Source of the DNA: an uncultured Lachnospiraceae bacterium
Lineage (GTDB): Bacteria; Bacillota; Clostridia; Lachnospirales; Lachnospiraceae
Direction of reading: 5' to 3'
Assembly (NCBI GenBank): GCA_947626475.1
Contig: CANQSK010000001.1
Location: 22,071 to 86,070, forward strand
DNA length: 64,000 nucleotides
In this document: piece by piece, positions 1 through 7,750 of the stretch
Layout: every line of letters starts with the position of its first letter
How positions within the stretch are numbered: position 1 is the stretch's first letter
The notes under the pieces: generated by a model
What the model was told of the DNA's origin: nothing
The model's input: the letters and a program-made list of their open reading frames with translations, nothing else
Database searches by the model: none
Translations under genes and position numbers: made by a program

Positions 1-295
1 AGGACGGAAGCACGATTCTTCTCTTACCCGCGTCTTTGGCCGGTTTGTAAAGCACGATCTTCCTGCCGATCACCTGAACGACCTGGGAGCGGGTCCTCTC
101 CGCCAGCGTCTGGGCCAGTTCCTTCTCATCCTCCACGCAGTTCTTCAGCACGCTTCCTTTTACCAGTTCTCTTGCCTCCAGGGCCTCAGCGACCGCCGCC
201 GTAACCTCCGGCGTCAGGCCTGATTTTCCGATCTGAAAAATTGCATCCTGGGACATGGCGAGGCTTTTCAGATAAGCCCGCTGTTTCGATGTCAT
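1..295 (-). CDS. yhbY: YhbY/CRS1-family ribosome assembly RNA-binding protein (3' end runs off window)
   Basis: Manual translation of minus strand from ATG at 295: MTSKQRAYLKSLAMSQDAIFQIGKSGLTPEVTAAVAEALEARELVKGSVLKNC...; typical YhbY N-terminus; not in ORF track because truncated. Confidence 0.9.
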   Translation of the reverse strand, partial: MTSKQRAYLKSLAMSQDAIFQIGKSGLTPEVTAAVAEALEARELVKGSVLKNCVEDEKELAQTLAERTRSQVVQVIGRKIVLYKPAKDAGKRRIVLPS

Positions 296-314
296 ATACG
301 TTCCTCCAATCGCC

Positions 315-1616
315 TTATTTGTAATAATCAAATGCAAAACCGTACATCCGCACTGTGTCGCCTTCCCGGATGCCGGCCTTCTCCAAATCGTCCAGAATCC
401 CTGTTTCCTTCAGGAAATTCTGGAAAAACAGAAATCCCTTTTCCGACTCCAGATTGGTGTAGCCCAGCATTTTTTCGATTCTGGGGCCTTCCACCACATA
501 CTCGCCGTCCTCGTTCTTCTCGATCGTATATGGCAGGTTGGAACCGGCTTTCAGGAGATTTACGTCAAATTCCTTCGCGAAGACCACAGGGGTCCGGTCC
601 ACAGTCTGAAGCATCTGCCAGACGGCGTACATCAGTTCCTTTACGCCCTGGCCGGTGACCGCCGAAATGGGATATACCTTGATGCCCTCCGGCTCAAACG
701 CCTTTTTCAGCCGCTCCACCGGGTCCTCCCAGCCGTCGCCGGACTCGTCACGCCAGATGGAATCCGTCTTGTTGGCGGCGATGATCTGGGGGCGCTTCAT
801 CAGCTCAGGCTCGTATGCCTTCAGCTCACGGTTGATAATGCGGATATCCTCCACCGGATCTCTGCCCTCTGTGGACGCCGCGTCCACCACATGGACCAGC
901 ACTCTGGTCCGTTCAATATGTCTCAAAAAATCATGTCCCAGGCCCGCGCCCTCGGAAGCTCCCTCGATAAGTCCGGGAATGTCCGCCATGACAAAGCCCG
1001 CCCCGTCGTCCAGGTCCACAACGCCCAGATGGGGATTCAGAGTCGTAAAATGGTAATTGGCGATCTTCGGCCTGGCGTTGCTGACCCTGGAAAGCAGGGT
1101 GGATTTGCCCACATTGGGAAATCCTATGAGCCCCACGTCGGCCAGAACCTTAAGCTCCAGCTGAACCCAAAGCTCCTGCCCTTCCTTTCCCGGCTGCGCG
1201 TACTGGGGCGCCTGCATGGTGGCAGTGGCGTAGTTCATGTTGCCCAGACCGCCCCTGCCGCCCTTTAAAACCACTTCACGCCGGTTTTCTCCCGACATGT
1301 CGGTAATTACCTTGCCTGACTCCAATTCCTTGATCACGGTTCCCTCAGGGACTTTGATGACCAGATTCTCCGCGTTCTTCCCGGAGCAGCGCCGCTTGCC
1401 GCCCGGCTCGCCGTTTTTGGCCACAAACTTCCGGTTATAGCGGAAATCGGTCAGGGTGTTTAGGCCATCGTCGATCTCAAAAATAATATCTCCGCCTTTT
1501 CCGCCGTTTCCTCCGTCAGGGCCTCCGGCCGGAACGTACAGCTCTCTCCGGAAACTGACGTGTCCGTCGCCGCCTCTGCCGGATTTGATGAAAATCTTAG
1601 CGTGATCTGCAAACAT
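315..1616 (-). CDS. obgE: GTPase ObgE/CgtA
   Basis: MFADHAKIFIKSGRGGDGHVSFRRE glycine-rich Obg fold, GFPNVGKST G1 motif; likely start is the second Met (1616). Confidence 0.97.
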   Translation of the reverse strand: MFADHAKIFIKSGRGGDGHVSFRRELYVPAGGPDGGNGGKGGDIIFEIDDGLNTLTDFRYNRKFVAKNGEPGGKRRCSGKNAENLVIKVPEGTVIKELESGKVITDMSGENRREVVLKGGRGGLGNMNYATATMQAPQYAQPGKEGQELWVQLELKVLADVGLIGFPNVGKSTLLSRVSNARPKIANYHFTTLNPHLGVVDLDDGAGFVMADIPGLIEGASEGAGLGHDFLRHIERTRVLVHVVDAASTEGRDPVEDIRIINRELKAYEPELMKRPQIIAANKTDSIWRDESGDGWEDPVERLKKAFEPEGIKVYPISAVTGQGVKELMYAVWQMLQTVDRTPVVFAKEFDVNLLKAGSNLPYTIEKNEDGEYVVEGPRIEKMLGYTNLESEKGFLFFQNFLKETGILDDLEKAGIREGDTVRMYGFAFDYYK

Positions 1617-1680
1617 AAAAGCCAACCTTTCGCTTATGGAAAAAATGGCTTCATACGCAATTGTATGAAGCCATCAATCA

Positions 1681-1965
1681 TCACTCATTCACTGCTTCTC
1701 TGGGATATACGGAAACTTTCTTCTTGTCCCTTCCCCAGCGCTCGAACCGGACAACACCGTCAACCTTGGCAAACAGCGTATCGTCTCCGCCGCGGCCAAC
1801 GTTCTCACCGGGATGGATCTTGGTGCCGCGCTGTCTGTAGAGAATGTTGCCGGCCAGAACAAACTGTCCGTCGGCTCTCTTGGCTCCCAGTCTCTTGGCC
1901 TCGGAATCACGGCCGTTCTTCGTGGAACCTACACCCTTTTTATGAGCGAATAACTGAAGGTTCAT
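1681..1965 (-). CDS. rpmA: 50S ribosomal protein L27 with Firmicutes N-terminal extension
   Basis: [37 protein letters not shown] extends to 1974 but MNLQLF start is the usual form. Confidence 0.97.
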   Translation of the reverse strand: MNLQLFAHKKGVGSTKNGRDSEAKRLGAKRADGQFVLAGNILYRQRGTKIHPGENVGRGGDDTLFAKVDGVVRFERWGRDKKKVSVYPREAVNE

Positions 1966-2317
1966 CTGAAACATCGTATTGCACCTCCTTAAACTGAATG
2001 TTAATATAGGGTTCTCCGTACGCCTCCGCGATATTCAGAAGTCCGAATACCAGCGAATTCATCAGGAGTCTGGACTCTTCACTGATCTCAGAGACAAACC
2101 GGAACCGGAAATCGCCTGCCTGCTCCTCTTCCTCCGCCTCAAACCGGTCGTCCGTAAAATGCTCTACGGAGTTGGCCATGTTCAGAGTCAGAGCCGAGAC
2201 CGCCGCGCAGACCAGATTCTGTCCCTCCAGCGGCTCGTCCCCGCGGCCCGCGTGGCCGCTCAAGTGAATCTCCCTGTAATCTTCTGCCGAATCAACAAAA
2301 ACCGTTACACAAATCAT
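1940..2317 (-). CDS. prp: Ribosomal-processing cysteine protease Prp
   Basis: Between rplU and rpm[10 protein letters not shown] and [11 protein letters not shown] motifs with His/Cys. Confidence 0.9.
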   Translation of the reverse strand: MICVTVFVDSAEDYREIHLSGHAGRGDEPLEGQNLVCAAVSALTLNMANSVEHFTDDRFEAEEEEQAGDFRFRFVSEISEESRLLMNSLVFGLLNIAEAYGEPYINIQFKEVQYDVSDEPSVIRS

Positions 2318-2319
2318 AA

Positions 2320-2628
2320 TTAAGCATTGATCTTGTCAATCTTAACCTGGGTATAAAGCTGTCTGTGACCGTTCTTCTTGTGATATCCGGTCTTTCTCTT
2401 ATACTTGTAGACAATCACTTTCTTGGCCTTGCCCTGCTTCTCAACAGTACCGGTAACGGCAGCGCCCGCCACAGTCGGAGCCCCAACCTTCAGTTCTCCG
2501 TCACTGACCACAAGCACCTGATCGAAAGTCACAGTCTCGCCAGCTTCTGCTTCAAGCTTTTCAACTCTAATGACATCGCCCTCGGATACCTTATACTGCT
2601 TACCGCCAGTTGCAATAATCGCGTACAT
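2320..2628 (-). CDS. rplU: 50S ribosomal protein L21
   Basis: [25 protein letters not shown]...[21 protein letters not shown]. Confidence 0.97.
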   Translation of the reverse strand: MYAIIATGGKQYKVSEGDVIRVEKLEAEAGETVTFDQVLVVSDGELKVGAPTVAGAAVTGTVEKQGKAKKVIVYKYKRKTGYHKKNGHRQLYTQVKIDKINA

Positions 2629-2634
2629 ATTCGG

Positions 2635-2730
2635 CACCTCCTCTTTATCATTACTCGCCAACTACGGTGTCCGGAAGTCAAAGCCTCCGAAACTTGCAGA
2701 CCTCATTGTGCGGCATACTAGAAAATAATA
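2635..2730 (-). promoter_or_regulatory. Candidate L21 ribosomal protein leader region
   Basis: Position immediately 5' of rplU in a rplU-prp-rpmA operon where Firmicutes carry an L21 leader; structure not verified. Confidence 0.3.
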
Positions 2731-2790
2731 ACATCAGAATCAAGAAATGTCAACTGATTTTTCGGGAAAATCGCGTATAAAAACTGAGAT

Positions 2791-3993
2791 TTACCCGGCT
2801 GTGCTCATCTGCTCGCGCAGAGGTTTGCGCACCTTTTTTCTGGTGATCTCCACCAGATTCAGCCGGGTCATGTCAACCACCGTAGTCCGGATGGGATCCC
2901 TCTCGCACTGGGCGGTAAGAAATTCCATCAGCTCCGCCTGCCGCTCCCCCTGTTCCATGTCGATAAAGTCCACGATGATAATGCCGGACAGGTTCCTGAG
3001 ACGCAGCTGCCGGGCGGTCTCCTCCGCCGCCTCCATGTTGATCTTAAACAGGGTATCGTCCACATTCTTTTTGCCGGAATATTTGCCGGTGTTTACGTCG
3101 ATCACCGTCATGGCCTCAGTCTGCTCGATCACCAGATAGCCCCCGGACTTCAGCCATACCCTTTTCTGCAGGGCGTCGTCAATGGCCTTCTCCACAGAAT
3201 ACAGCTTTACCAGGGACACCAGCGGATCCTGATAAAAGCGCAGCTTCGCCGCGTCCTCCGGCTGTTCCCGGTTCAGATATTCCCCTACGGCCTGATAAAC
3301 GTCCGGCTGGTCCGTGACGATCTCGTCCATGGCGCTGGAATAGGTGTCTCTTAAGCGGCTGATATAGGACGGCGCCGTCTCAGTCAGAAGACTGTAGCAG
3401 GTCCGGAAGCGTCCGTTTTCCAGGATTGAGTGATATCTTTGCTTCAGCTGCCTCAGCTCCTCCAGGATCCGCTCAGAGGAAGCGTCATAGGCGTTGGTGC
3501 GGACGATCAGTCCAAATTCCGGCTCCATCTCCGCTCTCAGAAGTTTCCTGATCTCCCGTTTCCAGGCCTCGTCATGAATTTTGGAGGAGAAATTAATATG
3601 TGGCTTATTTACGGTGAGAACACAGTATTTTCCCGTCAGGGTCAGATTGCAGGTAAGCACCGCGTCCTTCGTCTTTACTGCCTCGCGGGCCACCTGGACG
3701 ATAAGCTCGTCGCCGGAGGCCAGAGGACGGGACATGGGGGCTTCTCCGCGGGCGGATACATTAGTAAGAAAATGATTCCGGTTCTCCGAAAGACTGTAGT
3801 AGCCCGTCAGGCCGTTTCCGATATCTACAAAGGCGGCGTTGATATTTTTGACCACATTCTGCACTTTTCCCACATAAATATTGCCCAGAATAGACCCGCC
3901 GGACTCCTCCAGATCCAGCTGTACCGGCTGCGAACCGGCGTACAGCGCCGTCAGGACGCGGTTATTGATTCTGGTAATGATCAGCTTATTCAA
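2791..3993 (-). CDS. rng: Ribonuclease E/G family protein
   Basis: GNIYVGKVQNVVKNINAAFVDIG S1-like region, AMTVIDVNTGKYSGKKN catalytic motif, IIIVDFIDM. Confidence 0.93.
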   Translation of the reverse strand: MNKLIITRINNRVLTALYAGSQPVQLDLEESGGSILGNIYVGKVQNVVKNINAAFVDIGNGLTGYYSLSENRNHFLTNVSARGEAPMSRPLASGDELIVQVAREAVKTKDAVLTCNLTLTGKYCVLTVNKPHINFSSKIHDEAWKREIRKLLRAEMEPEFGLIVRTNAYDASSERILEELRQLKQRYHSILENGRFRTCYSLLTETAPSYISRLRDTYSSAMDEIVTDQPDVYQAVGEYLNREQPEDAAKLRFYQDPLVSLVKLYSVEKAIDDALQKRVWLKSGGYLVIEQTEAMTVIDVNTGKYSGKKNVDDTLFKINMEAAEETARQLRLRNLSGIIIVDFIDMEQGERQAELMEFLTAQCERDPIRTTVVDMTRLNLVEITRKKVRKPLREQMSTAG

Positions 3994-4705
3994 TGTCTTC
4001 TCCTAACTCTTCAAGGGAGATCAGCCTGCGTTCTCCCTCAGCGCCCACATCCGCATAGACCTCTTCCCGCTCCGCCTGGAAGGTGAAGGGGAGAAGCTCC
4101 TGCCCCATAAACTGATAAAAAGCATCCATGACCAGCTCCGGCTTGACGTTGTCGGTGCTTCCGGCTGAAACCTTCATGAAAACGGAACTGCCCTCTCTTC
4201 TCAGCTCATAGATCAGGGGCTTCAGATCCATTTCCTTTACGCCCTTCTTGGTTTTCTTCTCAATAAAAATATGTTCCTGGCCATAGAAGGCCTCCAGCCT
4301 GTCAAAAAAGACTTCCAAATCCTCCGGCTCCTTTCCCGGGCGGAAGCTTAAAATATAGTCGGCAGCGGCCACCAGGGACATGGCGCTTTTGGAGGAATCA
4401 TCCAGCTTCCGAAAGGACACCACCTCAATTCCCTCCGCCATCACCTCGTTCATCCTCCGTACCATGGTCCGGGAGTCCTCCGCGGACAGCACCTCAATAT
4501 CCACATACTCCCCGTTGCTCAGAAGCCCCACTCCCAGGGGAGCGGCGAATGACATGATCTGATGGGGGCTGAATCCCTCGCTGTACCGGATATCCACATC
4601 CGCCCGCCGCATGACCTTCTGAAAATATCTCATAACATCCAGGTGGCCGATGAACTTCATCATCCCCTGTTTACGGAATTTGATCCTAATTTTCAAAGCA
4701 GACAC
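3986..4705 (-). CDS. TIGR03936-type radical SAM-associated protein (DUF2344)
   Basis: MMKFIGHLDVMRYFQKVMRRADVDIRYSEGFSPHQIMSFAAPLGVG. Confidence 0.9.
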   Translation of the reverse strand: MSALKIRIKFRKQGMMKFIGHLDVMRYFQKVMRRADVDIRYSEGFSPHQIMSFAAPLGVGLLSNGEYVDIEVLSAEDSRTMVRRMNEVMAEGIEVVSFRKLDDSSKSAMSLVAAADYILSFRPGKEPEDLEVFFDRLEAFYGQEHIFIEKKTKKGVKEMDLKPLIYELRREGSSVFMKVSAGSTDNVKPELVMDAFYQFMGQELLPFTFQAEREEVYADVGAEGERRLISLEELGEDIE

Positions 4706-6545
4706 CTCCTCCGAAGGCTCTTGCCCCGCAGCCGGAACATTTCTGCCTGCAGTTGGGCGTTATCCTCTCATCCAGGGCCGCCTGCCATTCTCTCTTCAGA
4801 AACTCCTTGGACACACCTGCGTCGATGAAATCCCAGGGCAGGATCTCGTCCAGAGACCGCTCCCGCTCTGTATAGAAGCCTGGATCCACGCCGCAGGCCT
4901 CAAAAGCGTCCATCCACAGATCGTTGTTGAAATTCTCGCCCCAGGAATCGAACAGTGCGCCTCTTCTGTAGGCTTCCTCTATCACAGGGGCAACTCTCCT
5001 GTCCCCTCGGGCCAGAACGCCCTCCAGGACGCTCAGATCCGCCTCATGCCAGTTGTATTTCAGGCTCTTGAAATTTTTCATCTGCCTGAAGGTGTCGCGC
5101 ACCAGATAAGCCCGCCGGCTGAATTCTTCCTTGGTACACTGCCGCGCCCACTGGAAGGGCGTGAAGGGTTTGGGCACAAAGAAGGAGGAACTGGCCACGA
5201 TCTGCACCCGCCTCTGCCGCTGCTCCGTGGGAATCTCGTAGAAGGTTTCGGCCACCTTCTCCGACAGATACGCGATGCCCTTCATGTCCTCCTCGGTCTC
5301 CGTGGGCAGGCCCAGCATAAAATACAGCTTCACCCGGTTCCATCCGCCCAGGAATGCGTCTCTGGCGCCGCTCAGAATAATCTCCTCCGTCAGCCCCTTG
5401 TTGATCACGTCCCGCAGTCTCTGAGAACCGGCCTCCGGCGCGAAGGTCAGGCTGCTCTTCTTTACGTCCTGCACCTTGCTCATCACATCCAGGGAGAACG
5501 CGTCGATCCGGAGAGAGGGAAGGGAAATGTTGACGCCCTTTCCCTGAAATTCATCGATCAGAAAATTCACCAGCCCTTCCAGCTGCGTATAGTCGCTGGA
5601 GCTCAGGGAACTTAAAGATATCTCCTCATGCCCGGTGCTTTTAAGCATCTTGTACGCGTATTTTTTCAGATACTCCAGACTGTGCTCCCTGAGAGGCCGG
5701 TAGATGTTTCCCGCCTGACAGAACCGGCAGCCGCGGATGCAGCCTCTCTGAATCTCCAGCACCACCCGGTCCTGGGTAACCTTGATAAAGGGAACCAGGG
5801 GCTTTTCAATATACCAGGCGTCGTCCATATTCACCACCAGTTCCTTGACGACCTGAGCCGGGGCGCTGGGATTGTTGGGCGAAAAAGAGGCAATGGTGCC
5901 GTCCTGGGCGTAGGTCACATCATAAAAGGCCGGCACGTAAAGTCCCGGTATCCGGGCGGCCTTCTCCAGAAATTCCCGCCGGCTCCCGCCCTGCTTCTTA
6001 TGCTCCTTATAAACATCAAAAAGCCGGTCGTAGACCGTCTCCCCCTCCCCGATATAGAACAGGTCAAAGAAAGGGGCCAGAGGCTCCGGATTGTAAGCGC
6101 AGGGACCTCCTCCGATGACAAAGGGATCGGACTCGGTCCGGTCCCGGGCATAAAGGGGAATGCCGCTCAGATCCAGGATCTGGAGCACATTGGTGTAGCA
6201 CATCTCATACTGAAGGGTGATCCCCAGAAAATCAAAATCCTTTACCGGATCCTGAGACTCCAGGGCAAACAGAGGGATATGATTCTCTCTCATCACCCTG
6301 TCCATATCGGTCCACGGGGAATAGACCCGCTCGCAGTACACATCATCTCTTCTGTTGAACATATCGTAGAGTATCTGGATTCCCAGATGCGACATGCCTA
6401 TTTCATAAACATCCGGAAAAGCCAGGCAAAATCTGGTGTCCACTTTCGCGGGATCCTTCACTGCCATATTTACCTCCCCGCCGATGTAGCGGGCAGGCTG
6501 CTGGACAGACAGCAGTATTTCGTCACTTAATGCCAGTTTTCTCAT
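4686..6545 (-). CDS. TIGR03960-type B12-binding/radical SAM protein
   Basis: EIQRGCIRGCRFCQAGNIYRPLRE radical SAM CxxxCxxC-like motif, overlaps DUF2344 gene. Confidence 0.93.
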   Translation of the reverse strand: MRKLALSDEILLSVQQPARYIGGEVNMAVKDPAKVDTRFCLAFPDVYEIGMSHLGIQILYDMFNRRDDVYCERVYSPWTDMDRVMRENHIPLFALESQDPVKDFDFLGITLQYEMCYTNVLQILDLSGIPLYARDRTESDPFVIGGGPCAYNPEPLAPFFDLFYIGEGETVYDRLFDVYKEHKKQGGSRREFLEKAARIPGLYVPAFYDVTYAQDGTIASFSPNNPSAPAQVVKELVVNMDDAWYIEKPLVPFIKVTQDRVVLEIQRGCIRGCRFCQAGNIYRPLREHSLEYLKKYAYKMLKSTGHEEISLSSLSSSDYTQLEGLVNFLIDEFQGKGVNISLPSLRIDAFSLDVMSKVQDVKKSSLTFAPEAGSQRLRDVINKGLTEEIILSGARDAFLGGWNRVKLYFMLGLPTETEEDMKGIAYLSEKVAETFYEIPTEQRQRRVQIVASSSFFVPKPFTPFQWARQCTKEEFSRRAYLVRDTFRQMKNFKSLKYNWHEADLSVLEGVLARGDRRVAPVIEEAYRRGALFDSWGENFNNDLWMDAFEACGVDPGFYTERERSLDEILPWDFIDAGVSKEFLKREWQAALDERITPNCRQKCSGCGARAFGGGVCFEN

Positions 6546-6588
6546 GAAAATCTCCTGATTATTCTATAATCCAAAACGTATGCATAGG

Positions 6589-6611
6589 GATATGCTACAT
6601 TATAGCATATC
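6589..6611. repeat. Perfect 9-bp inverted repeat (GATATGCTA-5nt-TAGCATATC)
   Basis: Read directly upstream of the TIGR03960 gene. Confidence 0.7.
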
Positions 6612-6767
6612 AGCGCGGACTTATCCACTGGCAAATCTGTTGAAATCTCACCGGTATGTTCGTATTTGAGGGCATTATCTCCTTCATATTGTCACCCCCG
6701 CAAGAATCTCCGGATTCCGGCGCCTGCAGGTGAAAAGCTTATCCGCAGAAAAAATATGAGATTTTAC

Positions 6768-6796
6768 TTGCGTACGTATGTTGTTTATGTTAAGAT
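6768..6796 (+). promoter_or_regulatory. Promoter of antitoxin RNA A1 (TTGCGT-17-TAAGAT)
   Basis: -35 6768-6773, -10 6791-6796, 17-bp spacer. Confidence 0.7.
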
Positions 6797-6802
6797 ATAA
6801 AT

Positions 6803-6908
6803 AAGGGAAGCCACGAAAGCGGCTCTACCCTATTCAATAGTATTTATTTAGCATAGCGCTGAACGCGCCAGCCGTCACTATTGGTGGTAGTGGCGGCTTA
6901 TTTCTTTT
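6803..6908 (+). ncRNA. Putative antisense RNA antitoxin A1
   Basis: Starts ~7 nt after the -10; ends in an 11-bp hairpin 6870-6898 (one G.U) followed by TATTTCTTTTTC; overlaps toxin stop codon on the opposite strand. Confidence 0.7.
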
Positions 6909-6910
6909 TC
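6870..6910 (+). terminator. Intrinsic terminator of antitoxin RNA A1
   Basis: AGCCGTCACTA-loop-TAGTGGCGGCT then TATTTCTTTTTC. Confidence 0.75.
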
Positions 6911-6990
6911 CCGAAGACCTGATAACACAGGCCCACGAGAGTAGCCATAAGGATGCACATCTGGATAAGATCCTGATATGTGACATACAT
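6898..6990 (-). CDS. 30-aa holin-like hydrophobic toxin, copy A1
   Basis: MYVTYQDLIQMCILMATLVGLCYQVFGKKK: short N-term, single TM, basic C-terminus; RBS AAGGAGG 7 nt upstream of ATG. Confidence 0.8.
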   Translation of the reverse strand: MYVTYQDLIQMCILMATLVGLCYQVFGKKK

Positions 6991-7087
6991 GGCAATCCCT
7001 CCTTCCTTCGTACCCGGAGGGATAGATGTCCCTCCGGTGATCTGGAGGGCAGAGCCGCCTTTGAGCTTCGTGGTTCCCCATGTACCC

Positions 7088-7116
7088 ATCATACCATATT
7101 CCCTAGTATTCGACAA
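7088..7116 (-). promoter_or_regulatory. Promoter of toxin A1 mRNA (TTGTCG-17-TATGAT)
   Basis: -35 at 7111-7116, -10 at 7088-7093 on minus strand. Confidence 0.7.
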
Positions 7117-7225
7117 GAGATGATTAACTGCCTGTCGGGATCAGTCGTTAAAGAAGAGTATCCTTTGCTCTTTTTCTTATCTGCTTAAAAAACACTTATC
7201 CGCAGAAAAAAATATGAGGTTTCAC

Positions 7226-7254
7226 TTGCGTACGTATGTTGTTTATGTTAAGAT
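7226..7254 (+). promoter_or_regulatory. Promoter of antitoxin RNA A2 (TTGCGT-17-TAAGAT)
   Basis: Same hexamers and spacing as copy 1. Confidence 0.7.
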
Positions 7255-7260
7255 ATAAAT

Positions 7261-7360
7261 AAGGGAAGCCACGAAAGCGGCTCTACCCTATTATAGATGT
7301 TGCATAGCGCTGAATGCGCCAGCCGTCACTATTGGGAGTAGTGGCGGCTTATTTCTTTTT
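7261..7360 (+). ncRNA. Putative antisense RNA antitoxin A2
   Basis: Promoter at 7226-7254, terminator hairpin 7321-7349 plus T-rich tail. Confidence 0.7.
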
Positions 7361-7441
7361 CCCGAAGACCTGATAACACAGGCCCACGAGAGTAGCCATA
7401 AGGATGCACATCTGGATAAGATCCTGATATGTGACATACAT
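7349..7441 (-). CDS. 30-aa holin-like hydrophobic toxin, copy A2
   Basis: Identical peptide to copy A1, same RBS. Confidence 0.8.
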   Translation of the reverse strand: MYVTYQDLIQMCILMATLVGLCYQVFGKKK

Positions 7442-7538
7442 GGCAATCCCTCCTTCCTTCGTATCCGGAGGGATAGATGTCCCTCCGGTGATCTGGAGGG
7501 CAGAGCCGCCTTTTAGCTTCGTGGTTCCCCATGTACCC

Positions 7539-7567
7539 ATCATACCATACTCCCTAGTATTCGACAA
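7539..7567 (-). promoter_or_regulatory. Promoter of toxin A2 mRNA (TTGTCG-17-TATGAT)
   Basis: -35 7562-7567, -10 7539-7544. Confidence 0.7.
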
Positions 7568-7750
7568 GAGATGATTAACTGCCTGTCAGGATCAGTCGTT
7601 AAAGAAGAGTATCCTTTGCTTTTTCTTATCTGCTTAAAAATATCTAAAGTATGTATGATACCTGCGGATTTTCGCATCGGTTGATACCGCGGCTTTTGCG
7701 CATAAAATAAGGAGGCTCCGAAGAACCTCCTCATGCCTGTGTGCTATTCA

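Larger units (their letters stand above)
6737..7190. repeat. Copy 1 of ~455-bp tandem direct repeat carrying type I TA cassette (family A)
   Basis: Near-identical to 7195-7640; same toxin peptide, promoters and hairpins. Confidence 0.95.
7195..7640. repeat. Copy 2 of ~455-bp tandem direct repeat carrying type I TA cassette (family A)
   Basis: Near-identical to 6737-7190. Confidence 0.95.

Noticed and set aside
5628-6530. Long plus-strand ORFs antisense to minus-strand genes (also e.g. 20064-21251, 28793-29971, 29920-31119, 43168-44262, 56910-58277)
   Set aside because: Each lies opposite a well-recognised protein; composition looks like the complement of high-GC third-position coding and no family resemblance was seen.
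6898-7116. 67/72-aa ORFs as real proteins
   Set aside because: N-terminal extensions overlap the toxin promoter and leader; the RBS sits before the internal ATG.
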